The position numbers were made by a program, and so were the translations under genes. Under the pieces are notes generated by a model. It was given only the letters and a program-made list of their open reading frames with translations, was not told where the DNA came from and searched no databases. Source: Pseudomonadota bacterium (GTDB taxonomy: Bacteria; Desulfobacterota; Desulfovibrionia; Desulfovibrionales; Desulfovibrionaceae). From it: 16,213 nt of DNA. Positions 9,058 to 14,917 of this stretch are shown piece after piece. How positions within the stretch are numbered: position 1 is the stretch's first letter; every line of letters begins with the position of its first letter. The DNA is taken from the NCBI GenBank assembly GCA_023433925.1, contig JAEYTO010000048.1:1-16213 (forward strand), given 5' to 3'.

Positions 9058-9801
9058 TTACATGTACATGCCACCGTTCACGGCCAGAACCTGGCCCGTG
9101 ACGTAGCCGGCGCCTTCCGAGGCCAGGTAGGACACCGCGGCCGCGATGTCCGAGGCCTGCCCGAGACGCTTCAGCGGGATGCGCTCAAGCAGGGCCTCCC
9201 GGACCTTGTCCGGAAGCACGGCGGTCATGTCGGTGGCAATGAACCCGGGTGTCACGGCGTTGACCGTGATGTTGCGGCTGGCGAGCTCCAGGGCCGCGCT
9301 CTTGGTCAGGCCGATGAGGCCCGCTTTGGCCGCGGCGTAGTTGGCCTGGCCGGCGTTGCCGGACTGGCCGACCACGGAGGAGATATTGATGATCCGGCCC
9401 TCGCGCTGGCGGGTCATGATCTTGGTCGCTTCGCGCAGGAAGGTGAAGGCGCCCGTGAGGTTGACCTCCAGGACCTTGTCCCAGTCCTCGTCCTTCATGC
9501 GCATGATGAGCCCGTCGCGCGTGATGCCGGCGTTGTTCACCAGGACCTTGAGCAGGACCTTGTCCTTGATCTCCTCGGCGAAGAAGCGGGTCACGGCCTC
9601 GCGGTCGGCCGAGTCGAGCTGGAAGGCCCTGGCCTTGCCGCCCGCGGCGGTGATCTCGGACACGACCTCCTGGGCCAGCTCGGGCTTGCTCACATAGGTC
9701 AGGAAGATCTGGAAGCCGTCGGCCGCCAGGCGCCTTGCGATATCCTTGCCGATACCTCGGGAGCCGCCGGTGACAAGGGCGGTTTGCATAAGCTCGCTCA
9801 T
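9058..9801 (-). CDS. fabG: 3-oxoacyl-ACP reductase
   Basis: NADPH-dependent short-chain dehydrogenase that reduces 3-oxoacyl-ACP to the (R)-3-hydroxy form. It has 247 residues. The nucleotide-binding motif is TGGSRGIG (11-18), NNAGITRDG follows, and the active-site tetrad is N114, S142, Y155 and K159 (SSVVGQSGNAGQANYAAAK). I chose the ATG of MSELMQTALV. Its ribosome site is weak (AAGGA 14 nt away); a second ATG four codons later is possible. Unlike most neighbours it is not packed against its upstream gene. More than 200 nt separate it from fabH, including a dispersed repeat and a candidate promoter. Confidence 0.96.
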   Translation of the reverse strand: MSELMQTALVTGGSRGIGKDIARRLAADGFQIFLTYVSKPELAQEVVSEITAAGGKARAFQLDSADREAVTRFFAEEIKDKVLLKVLVNNAGITRDGLIMRMKDEDWDKVLEVNLTGAFTFLREATKIMTRQREGRIINISSVVGQSGNAGQANYAAAKAGLIGLTKSAALELASRNITVNAVTPGFIATDMTAVLPDKVREALLERIPLKRLGQASDIAAAVSYLASEGAGYVTGQVLAVNGGMYM

Positions 9802-9841
9802 GTCTGGATTTATTTTCCTTGTCGAAACAATTGCCCTGGAT

Positions 9842-9870
9842 TTACTAGCCGAAACTCGGCTCGACTGCAA
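9842..9870 (-). promoter_or_regulatory. Candidate internal promoter and operator for fabG-acpP
   Basis: On the minus strand, TTGCAG (9865-9870) and TAGTAA (9842-9847) are 17 nt apart, about 40 nt before the fabG start. The spacer holds a perfect inverted repeat, AGCCGA-gtt-TCGGCT (9847-9861). The 9-bp word CTGGATTTA (plus strand) occurs at 9804-9812 and 9836-9844, 32 bp apart, the second overlapping the -10. The -35 match is fair and the -10 match is weak. Confidence 0.4.
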
Positions 9871-9890
9871 TGCATTCCTGACCGGCCCGG

Positions 9891-10018
9891 CTAGGGCGTT
9901 TGCTTTTGAAAATACTTCGCAAGCCATGCGTCGGCACGGCTTGCCGCCGCGTGGGCGTGGGCGCTATCCGCTTGCGCCATCGACGCCGGGGCGAGCGTCT
10001 CGAATCAATCAGCCCTAG
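9891..10018. repeat. Dispersed CTAG-ended palindromic repeat, copy 1 (128 bp)
   Basis: Aligns over its whole length with 14564-14689 (roughly 78% identical by eye). Both ends are CTAG and the termini are inverted (CTAGGGC...GCCCTAG). Inside is a hairpin with arms GCAAGCCATGC and GCACGGCTTGC (one mismatch) around the loop GTCG. A second nested stem follows (GGCGT/ACGCC enclosing GGCGC/GCGCC). The right-hand CTAG contains the fabH stop codon. Copy lengths differ by 2 and translations do not keep frame, so I treat it as non-coding. On the minus strand the hairpin is followed by a short ATTTTC run, so it might reduce transcription from fabH into fabG. Confidence 0.85.
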
Positions 10019-11010
10019 AAGCGCAGCAGGGCCGCGCCCCAGGTGAAGCCGCCGCCGAAGGCCGCCAGGAGAACCAGATCGCCCTGCTTGACGAAGCCGC
10101 CCTCGATGGCCTCGGTCAGGGCGATGGGCACGCTGGCCGCCGAGGTGTTGCCGTAGCGGCCCACGTTGACGAATATTTTCTCGCCGGGAATGCCGAGCTT
10201 CTTGCCCACGTGCTCGATGATGCGCTCGTTGGCCTGGTGCGGGACGCAGGCATCCACCTGCTCCACGGACAGGCCGTTGCGGTCGAGGATCTCGCGGGAC
10301 ACGGACTCCATGGCGCGCACGGCGTGCTTGAACACGTCGCGGCCCTGCATCTGAACGAAGAAGTCCTCGCCCACGGCTTCCCCCAGCTTGTAGGGCCGGG
10401 CCGAGCCGCCGCCGAGAATGGTCAGGAAGTCGCCCATGGCGCCGTCGCTACGCAGGACGATGTCCTCGATCCTGCCGGAGCCTGGGCGCGGCTTGCCGGA
10501 GACGATCGCCGCGCCCGCGCCGTCGCCGAAGAGAACGCAGGTGGACCGGTCGCTCCAGTTGACGCGCGAGGAGAGCACCTCGGTAGCGGCCACGAGCACC
10601 ACGGCCTCGGGATGCAGGGCCAGGATGGCGCGGGCCGTCTCCAGGCCGTAGAGGAAGCCGGAGCAGGCCGCGTTGAGGTCCATGGCCATGACCCCGGAGA
10701 GGCCCAGCTTGTGCTCCAGCACGCAGGCGGCGGACGGAGTGTAGCTGTCCGGCGTGATGGTCGGGCAGATGACGTGCGTGAGTTCAGCGGGTTGCACGCC
10801 GGCCGCCGCCAGGGCCTTGAGCGAGGCCGCCAGCGCCAGGTCCGAGGCCCGTGCGCCGGGCTCGACCACGCGCCGCTCGCGGATGCCGGTGCGGCTGGTG
10901 ATCCACTCGTCGTTGGTATCGACCAGCTTTTCCAGGTCTTGATTGGTCAGGACCTTTTCCGGAACGTGGAAGCCGAGTCCGAGGATATGGGCGGAACTGG
11001 GAGTGGTCAT
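10015..11010 (-). CDS. fabH: 3-oxoacyl-ACP synthase III
   Basis: Initiates fatty-acid synthesis by condensing acetyl-CoA with malonyl-ACP. It has 331 residues. The catalytic triad is C116 in LNAACSGFLYG, H258 in CVPHQANERII and N288 in VGRYGNTSAAS. FGDGAGAA and the C-terminal GGGFTWGAALL(R)F are also present. I chose the ATG of MTTPSSAHILG. An in-frame ATG at 11052 would add 14 residues and has an equally poor ribosome site. The gene lies 58 nt after plsX. Its TAG stop falls inside the terminal CTAG of the dispersed repeat, so the last bases of the gene and the first of the repeat are shared. Confidence 0.97.
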   Translation of the reverse strand: MTTPSSAHILGLGFHVPEKVLTNQDLEKLVDTNDEWITSRTGIRERRVVEPGARASDLALAASLKALAAAGVQPAELTHVICPTITPDSYTPSAACVLEHKLGLSGVMAMDLNAACSGFLYGLETARAILALHPEAVVLVAATEVLSSRVNWSDRSTCVLFGDGAGAAIVSGKPRPGSGRIEDIVLRSDGAMGDFLTILGGGSARPYKLGEAVGEDFFVQMQGRDVFKHAVRAMESVSREILDRNGLSVEQVDACVPHQANERIIEHVGKKLGIPGEKIFVNVGRYGNTSAASVPIALTEAIEGGFVKQGDLVLLAAFGGGFTWGAALLRF

Positions 11011-11068
11011 GTATTTTGTGCTGTACTCTGGTTCGCGCCGCTCGCGCGGCATGCAGGGTAAGGCCTGA

Positions 11069-12130
11069 TTACTGGCTCTGGTCCTGGATCGCGGCGGCGC
11101 GACTGCGCAGGAACATGGTCAATTCCTCGTTGCGCGACAGCGCGCGGACAAGACGCCCGTTGGCGTCGTTCTCCATGAACGTGCCGGCCATCTCCACGGC
11201 GCTGTTGATGGCTTTCATGTTCGAGGAGCCGTGACAGACGATGACGATGCCGGTCAGGCCCAGGAGCGGGGCGCCGCCGTACTCGGCGTAGTCGGTCAGG
11301 CGCTTGAAGCGCTTGAGCGCGCCGATGGCCAGCACGGTGCCCAGCTTGGACAGAATGCCCCGGGTCAGCTCGCCCTTGAGCATGCGGCCCATGGACGAGG
11401 CCAAGCCCTCGGACAGCTTGAGGGCCACGTTGCCCACGAAGCCGTCGCAGACGACCACGTCCACCTCGCCGGTGAAGATGTCCCTGCCTTCCACGTTGCC
11501 CACGAAGTTGAGCGAGGACTTGCGAAAGATGTCATAGGCTTCCTTGACCTGGGTATTGCCCTTGCCCTCTTCCTCGCCGATGGACAGGATGCCCACGCGC
11601 GGCTTCTCGCAGCCCAGCACGGTCTTGGCGAGCACGTCGGCCATGAGTCCGAACTGGAAGAGGTGAAAAGGCTTGGCGTCCACGTTGGCGCCCACGTCGA
11701 TGAGCACCATGGGCTTCTGCTCGGTGGGCAGGATGCTGGCCAGGGCAGGTCGCTCCACGCCCTCGATGCGGCCCAGGACGAACATGCCGCAGGCCAGGGT
11801 GGCGCCGGAGTTGCCGGCGCTGACCACGCCGTCGGCGCGGCCTTCCTTGACCAGGCGGCAGGCCACGTGGATGGAGGAGTCCTTCTTGCGGCGCAGGATT
11901 TCGGAAGGCTTGTCCTCCATGGACACCACCTGGCTCGCGGGGACTACTTCTATGGATAGATTCTTGGTGGGGTGCTTGGCCAGCTCCGCTTCGATCTGGG
12001 CCGGATCGCCGACCAGCAGGAGCGACAGGCCATTGGCCCTGGCGGCGGCGAGGGCCCCCGGCACGATGACCGAAGGCCCGAAATCGCCGCCCATGGCGTC
12101 CACGGCGATGCGCGGATTATTCGTTGGCAT
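11069..12130 (-). CDS. plsX: Phosphate acyltransferase PlsX
   Basis: Transfers acyl chains from acyl-ACP to phosphate, giving acyl-phosphate for PlsY-dependent phospholipid synthesis; peripheral at the membrane. It has 353 residues. Hallmarks are VDAMGGDFGP at the N-terminus, SAGNSGAT, LIDVGANVDAKP, GILSIGEEEGKGN, and VCDGFVGNVALKL. The start ATG overlaps the 3' end of rpmF by 14 nt. No strong ribosome site stands at normal spacing (GGAG is 15 nt away), which points to translational coupling with rpmF. The rpmF-plsX-fab arrangement is widespread in bacteria and links ribosome and membrane production. Confidence 0.98.
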   Translation of the reverse strand: MPTNNPRIAVDAMGGDFGPSVIVPGALAAARANGLSLLLVGDPAQIEAELAKHPTKNLSIEVVPASQVVSMEDKPSEILRRKKDSSIHVACRLVKEGRADGVVSAGNSGATLACGMFVLGRIEGVERPALASILPTEQKPMVLIDVGANVDAKPFHLFQFGLMADVLAKTVLGCEKPRVGILSIGEEEGKGNTQVKEAYDIFRKSSLNFVGNVEGRDIFTGEVDVVVCDGFVGNVALKLSEGLASSMGRMLKGELTRGILSKLGTVLAIGALKRFKRLTDYAEYGGAPLLGLTGIVIVCHGSSNMKAINSAVEMAGTFMENDANGRLVRALSRNEELTMFLRSRAAAIQDQSQ

Positions 12131-12311
12131 CGGTTTTGTCGGCGCTCCTGAGCATCTGACGACCCTTGTACGTGCCGCAGCTCGGGCAGATCCTGTGAGA
12201 CAGGGTGGGCTCGCCGCACTGGCAGAGGATCACGTTGGGAATCGCCACGTGGTCGTGGGAGCGACGCATGCCGATCTTGGACTTGGATGTTCTATACTTG
12301 GGTACAGCCAT
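12117..12311 (-). CDS. rpmF: 50S ribosomal protein L32
   Basis: Small large-subunit ribosomal protein of 64 residues. The N-terminus MAVPKYRTSKSKIGMRRSHD is the conserved L32 start. A zinc-ribbon pattern follows: C30 and C32 (CQCGEP), then C42 and C45 (HRICPSCG). It is thus a zinc-binding form, unlike the cysteine-free E. coli protein. The first pair is spaced CxC instead of the common CxxC. An AGAGG ribosome site precedes the ATG. It lies 33 nt after yceD and overlaps plsX. Confidence 0.97.
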   Translation of the reverse strand: MAVPKYRTSKSKIGMRRSHDHVAIPNVILCQCGEPTLSHRICPSCGTYKGRQMLRSADKTDANE

Positions 12312-12344
12312 GACTCGCCTCTCTTGATTGTTGGGGTCCTGGGC

Positions 12345-12872
12345 CTAGCCCTTTTTCTCGACCTTCAGGCCGCGCAGGGCCTCCAGGCGCGGATCGCCCT
12401 CCTCGGCGGGGCACTCGCAGTCCTCGGCGTTGAGGTTCCTTCCGCACTTGGGGCACAGGCCCTTGCAGTACTTCGAGCACAAAAGTTTCACCGGGAGATT
12501 GAGCGAGAACTCCGCCCAGAGCATCTCGGCCGGGTTGAGCTCCATATGGTCGCCCTCCCGGCGCAGAAATGAACTCTGCTCGGCTTCGGCCCCGCCAGGA
12601 GCCTCCTCGTAGAGATCAATGGGCAGATCCACCAGATGCTCCACGTCGCCCGCGCAACGCGAGCATTCGAGGATCACCGAGCCGGTGAGCCGGCCCCGGA
12701 CCAGAACGCCGCCTTTCTGCGGAAGCACGGTGAAGGTCGCTTCCAGCGGCCTGCCTGGCTTGATGGACAGGCGAAATTCCCGCCAGTAGGCCTCCCAGGC
12801 GGACTGGTCCGAAAACGAAAACTCCCGGCCTTCGGCCGGGATGTCCTTGAGTGAAAGCCAATAGCCAGCCAT
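12345..12872 (-). CDS. yceD: YceD/DUF177 family protein
   Basis: Member of the DUF177 family, linked to accumulation of 23S rRNA and large ribosomal subunits and nearly always placed next to rpmF. It has 175 residues. CSRC (C70, C73) in the centre and a cysteine cluster near the end (C132, C136, C140, C143, then CEC at 152-154) suggest one or two metal sites. The acidic middle (EEAPGGAEAEQ) is typical. The ATG at 12872 has GAGG 4-5 nt upstream. A further ATG at 12891-12893 falls inside the -10 box of the promoter and is unlikely to be used. First gene of the long minus-strand operon. Confidence 0.93.
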   Translation of the reverse strand: MAGYWLSLKDIPAEGREFSFSDQSAWEAYWREFRLSIKPGRPLEATFTVLPQKGGVLVRGRLTGSVILECSRCAGDVEHLVDLPIDLYEEAPGGAEAEQSSFLRREGDHMELNPAEMLWAEFSLNLPVKLLCSKYCKGLCPKCGRNLNAEDCECPAEEGDPRLEALRGLKVEKKG

Positions 12873-12890
12873 AATTCCTCGCAAGGGAGC

Positions 12891-12919
12891 CATCTATTGT
12901 GAACACGCCCCTTTGTCAA
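12891..12919 (-). promoter_or_regulatory. Promoter of the yceD-rpmF-plsX-fab operon
   Basis: On the minus strand, a perfect -35 TTGACA (12914-12919) stands 17 nt from TAGATG (12891-12896, half-match to TATAAT). A T-rich tract (CTTTTTTTTGTTTTGG) lies just upstream and could act as an UP element. The predicted RNA would start only about 10-15 nt before the yceD ATG, so its leader is very short and holds no riboswitch. Confidence 0.65.
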
Positions 12920-12931
12920 GGACAGAAGGGA

Positions 12932-12958
12932 TTGCCAAAACAAAAAAAAGACTATAAG
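12932..12958 (+). promoter_or_regulatory. Candidate rpmB promoter
   Basis: TTGCCA (12932-12937) and TATAAG (12953-12958) are 15 nt apart, with an A-tract between them. The spacing is shorter than optimal. It would give a ~110-nt leader before rpmB, and it lies back-to-back with the yceD promoter. Confidence 0.45.
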
Positions 12959-13073
12959 GAAGCATGTTCCTCGCGCAAGCACAAAAAGCGGCTGCCGAAG
13001 ATCCTCCCAGCCGGCGGGATACGGACGAAGCCGAAAAGAATGACATTTCGCAACACTTGAGGAGGCGTTTCTC

Positions 13074-13271
13074 ATGTCCAAGAAGTGCGAGATCTGCGAA
13101 AAGCATCGTAGCGTGGGCCACAGCGTGAGCCACGCGAACAACAAGACCAAGCGCGTCTTCCAGCCCAACCTGCAAAAGGTTCGCGTGCAACTGCCCTCGG
13201 GCGAGGTCACGCGCATGACCGTCTGCACCCGCTGCATCCGCTCCGGCAAGGTGACCAAACCCGCGGCTTAG
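13074..13271 (+). CDS. rpmB: 50S ribosomal protein L28
   Basis: Large-subunit ribosomal protein of 65 residues. It begins MSKKCEICEK, continues with GHSVSHANNKTKRVFQPNLQ, the L28 core, and ends in a second CxxC (C51, C54 in TVCTRC). With C5 and C8 this makes a four-cysteine zinc site, so it is the zinc-dependent form. GAGGAGG stands about 9 nt before the ATG. It is transcribed divergently from yceD-rpmF, so two ribosomal proteins share one intergenic control region. It ends in a clear terminator and is probably a single-gene unit. Confidence 0.98.
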   Translation: MSKKCEICEKHRSVGHSVSHANNKTKRVFQPNLQKVRVQLPSGEVTRMTVCTRCIRSGKVTKPAA

Positions 13272-13290
13272 CGGCGATCGTTTCGCGCGC

Positions 13291-13330
13291 AAGGCCCCGG
13301 CTCCCGCAAGGAGCCGGGGCCTTCCTTGTT
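13291..13330 (+). terminator. rpmB terminator
   Basis: A 14-bp perfect stem (AAGGCCCCGGCTCC at 13291-13304 and its complement at 13310-13323) with the loop CGCAA is followed by CCTTGTT. It lies 20 nt after the rpmB stop. The T-tract is weak but the stem is exceptionally strong. Confidence 0.8.
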
Positions 13331-13788
13331 GGGTTGCCGGAAAATCCATCCTGACTTTTCAGCTCAGCGCTGGTCGAGCCTAGTTTAATCAGCGCATGCG
13401 GACGCCGCGCATGCGACGGGTGCTCTGGCCCGCGGCCTGGTTTTCAACAGCCCGCTTGCAACTTCCTGTCGAAAGCCCCTTGGAGCTTGGCGCGGACGGC
13501 GCGCGGCACTCGCAAGCAGATGCCATGCCGGGCGGGATTGACTTCACTTCCCCCTTCTCCTGCCTTGCCCGCGACCCATGCGCCACGCCGCGCATGGATG
13601 CTTCGGCCGATCCCGTATTCATTCCCCTGCACGCCTTTCTCGACCGGACCAGCCGCCAGCGCGCCGTCTGACGTTTTTCCCGGCCGCCGCGTGGCGGGAT
13701 GCGCGGTCTTGGGGCCTGGAACGGACTCCATGGCCATGCGCGCGCGGCCCCGAGCATCTTCAGCGCACTGGAAAAGAATCATTTTGGC
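13331..13788. other. Gene-free stretch between rpmB and the LuxR-type gene
   Basis: No reading frame here resembles a protein I know. The frames that are open (for example plus strand 13396-13671) lack a good ribosome site and are rich in Arg/Ala/Pro, as expected by chance at this base composition. Two related near-palindromes occur: CATGCGGACGCCGCGCATG (13395-13413) and CATGCGCCACGCCGCGCATG (13577-13596). They could be protein-binding sites or remnants of a repeat. Confidence 0.5.
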
Positions 13789-13818
13789 TTGTCCAAAAGC
13801 GCCGGACTCATGTATATT
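13782..13818 (+). promoter_or_regulatory. Candidate promoter and operator of the LuxR-type gene
   Basis: TTGTCC (13789-13794) and TATATT (13813-13818) are 18 nt apart. A 6-bp inverted repeat, TTTTGG-cttgt-CCAAAA (13782-13798), overlaps the -35 and could be an operator. The RNA would carry a ~100-nt leader. Confidence 0.5.
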
Positions 13819-13834
13819 GGCCGGCGTGGCCTGT

Positions 13835-13853
13835 CTTCGGCCTCGGGCCGAAG
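13835..13853 (+). promoter_or_regulatory. Leader hairpin of the LuxR-type gene
   Basis: A perfect 8-bp stem, CTTCGGCC-tcg-GGCCGAAG, lies in the predicted 5' leader, 72 nt before the start codon. No T-tract follows, so it is not an intrinsic terminator. A role in RNA stability or translation is possible but not shown. Confidence 0.45.
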
Positions 13854-13925
13854 CCGATCAGGGAACATGCATGCGCGGCCTCGCGCAAGGAAGAGCCGTT
13901 TGGCGGCAGCAGGGGAATAGATAGC

Positions 13926-14567
13926 ATGAACGCGCACATCTTCGTCATCGGTCCCGGAACGATCCAGAACCGCATGCTCGTCAAGTACATCGCCGACCAG
14001 ACGGGCGCCTTGAGCGAATGCCGCAGGGACTACGGCCAGGGCGACCCGCTCCCTGCCGCCGAGAACAAGCCCCTGCTCCTGCTCTGGGACTGCCTGAGCA
14101 ACAACCTGGCGCGTTTCTGGGCCCTGTGCTCGCAGCGCGTGGGGCCCGCGTCCGGGCCGTGCATGGCCCTGATCAACGCCCCGCGCGAGCAGGACCTGGA
14201 GATGCAGGCCCTGCGCAACGGCGCGGACGGGCTGTTCCGCGAAAGCGAGTCCCTGGACCACCTGACCGCCGGCATCGGGGCTCTGCTGCGGGGCGACCTG
14301 TGGTATTCGCGGGATGTGCTCGCGCGCTTCGTGCGCGAGGAGCGCAAGGTCAGGCCGGAGCCCAGGCAGCTCTCCAATGCCTCGTCCCTGACCGCCAGGG
14401 AGCGGCAGGTTCTGGAATACATCGCCGCGGGCGCGAGCAACGAGGAGATCGCCAAACGCCTCTTCATCAGCCCCAGCACGGTCAAGACCCACGCCTACAA
14501 CATATACGCCAAGATCAGCGTGCCCAATCGCATCCAGGCCGCGCTTTGGGCGGTGCAGAACCTCTAG
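13926..14567 (+). CDS. LuxR-family transcriptional regulator, CsgD-like
   Basis: DNA-binding regulator of 213 residues. The C-terminal LuxR helix-turn-helix (~155-213) reads LTARERQVLEYIAAGASNEEI, cut here at 20 or so, then ISPSTVKTHAYNIYAKI. The N-terminal ~120 residues look like a degenerate receiver: D55 stands where the phosphorylated Asp would be (LLLLWD). The acidic pair expected after strand 1 (HIFVIGPG) and the strand-5 lysine (ALINAP) are missing. The layout, including GLFRESESLDHL...GIGALLRGDLWYS, resembles E. coli CsgD, which controls curli and cellulose. GGGG stands about 10 nt before the ATG. Its TAG stop lies in the left CTAG of repeat copy 2. The target is unknown; the next gene's family suggests exopolysaccharide. 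Confidence 0.88.
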   Translation: MNAHIFVIGPGTIQNRMLVKYIADQTGALSECRRDYGQGDPLPAAENKPLLLLWDCLSNNLARFWALCSQRVGPASGPCMALINAPREQDLEMQALRNGADGLFRESESLDHLTAGIGALLRGDLWYSRDVLARFVREERKVRPEPRQLSNASSLTARERQVLEYIAAGASNEEIAKRLFISPSTVKTHAYNIYAKISVPNRIQAALWAVQNL

Positions 14568-14689
14568 AGGATTTGCTTTTGAAAATGCTCTGCAAGCCAT
14601 GCCGACGCATGGCTTGCCGCCGCGTGGGCATAGGCGCGATTCACTTGCGCGGTCAACGCCGGAGCGAGCGCCTCAAAGTCAAACTCTAG
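14564..14689. repeat. Dispersed CTAG-ended palindromic repeat, copy 2 (126 bp)
   Basis: Homologous to 9891-10018 in the same orientation. The termini are CTAGAG...CTCTAG, inverted like those of copy 1 but with a different sequence. The main hairpin is a perfect 11-bp stem, GCAAGCCATGC/GCATGGCTTGC, with loop CGAC, the reverse complement of the copy 1 loop. The left CTAG contains the stop codon of the LuxR-type gene. Immediately after the right end (14684-14699) the left-end sequence CTCTAGAG(C)GATTTGC appears again, as if a further truncated copy follows. Confidence 0.85.
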
Positions 14690-14917
14690 AGCGATTTGCA
14701 AATCAATTGAGAGAGGGTGAGGCCCTCTCCCGGTGGAGCCGCGGGACTACGACCGCCGGGCGAGCCGCGTCCGGCGATAATTACGCCATACGGCGGAGGG
14801 CTGCCGCTTGGCATTTGCCACTCCGGGCCAATGGGCGGACGCGCGCCGATCCCGTAGGAATGCATGCAGGGCGAATGGTGAATTGCAAGGCCTGCGCCGG
14901 CCCGGAGGGGGACATGC
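14690..14917 (+). other. Intergenic region before the acetyltransferase gene
   Basis: It contains a perfect 12-bp palindrome GATTTGCAAATC (14693-14704). A 7-bp hairpin GAGAGGG/CCCTCTC (14711-14729) lacks a T-tract. A small inverted repeat TGGCA-tt-TGCCA lies at 14809-14820. A GATAAT-like -10 occurs near 14776 without a convincing -35. Whether the acetyltransferase has its own promoter or depends on read-through past the repeat cannot be decided. Confidence 0.4.

Noticed and set aside
9746..10018. Small peptide spanning fabG start and repeat copy 1 (HGLPPRG-like translation, partly similar in copy 2)
   Set aside because: The similarity follows from the DNA repeat; lengths differ by 2 nt, frames do not stay aligned, and there is no ribosome site.
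12873..12893. Longer yceD start at the ATG at 12893
   Set aside because: That ATG lies within the -10 box of the TTGACA promoter, and the ATG at 12872 has a well-placed GAGG.
13396..13671. 91-codon plus-strand frame between rpmB and the LuxR-type gene
   Set aside because: No ribosome site, no recognisable domain, Arg/Ala/Pro-rich translation, and competing frames on the other strand.
14711..14729. Hairpin GAGAGGG/CCCTCTC as terminator of the LuxR-type gene
   Set aside because: No T-tract on either strand after the stem; kept only as a hairpin.
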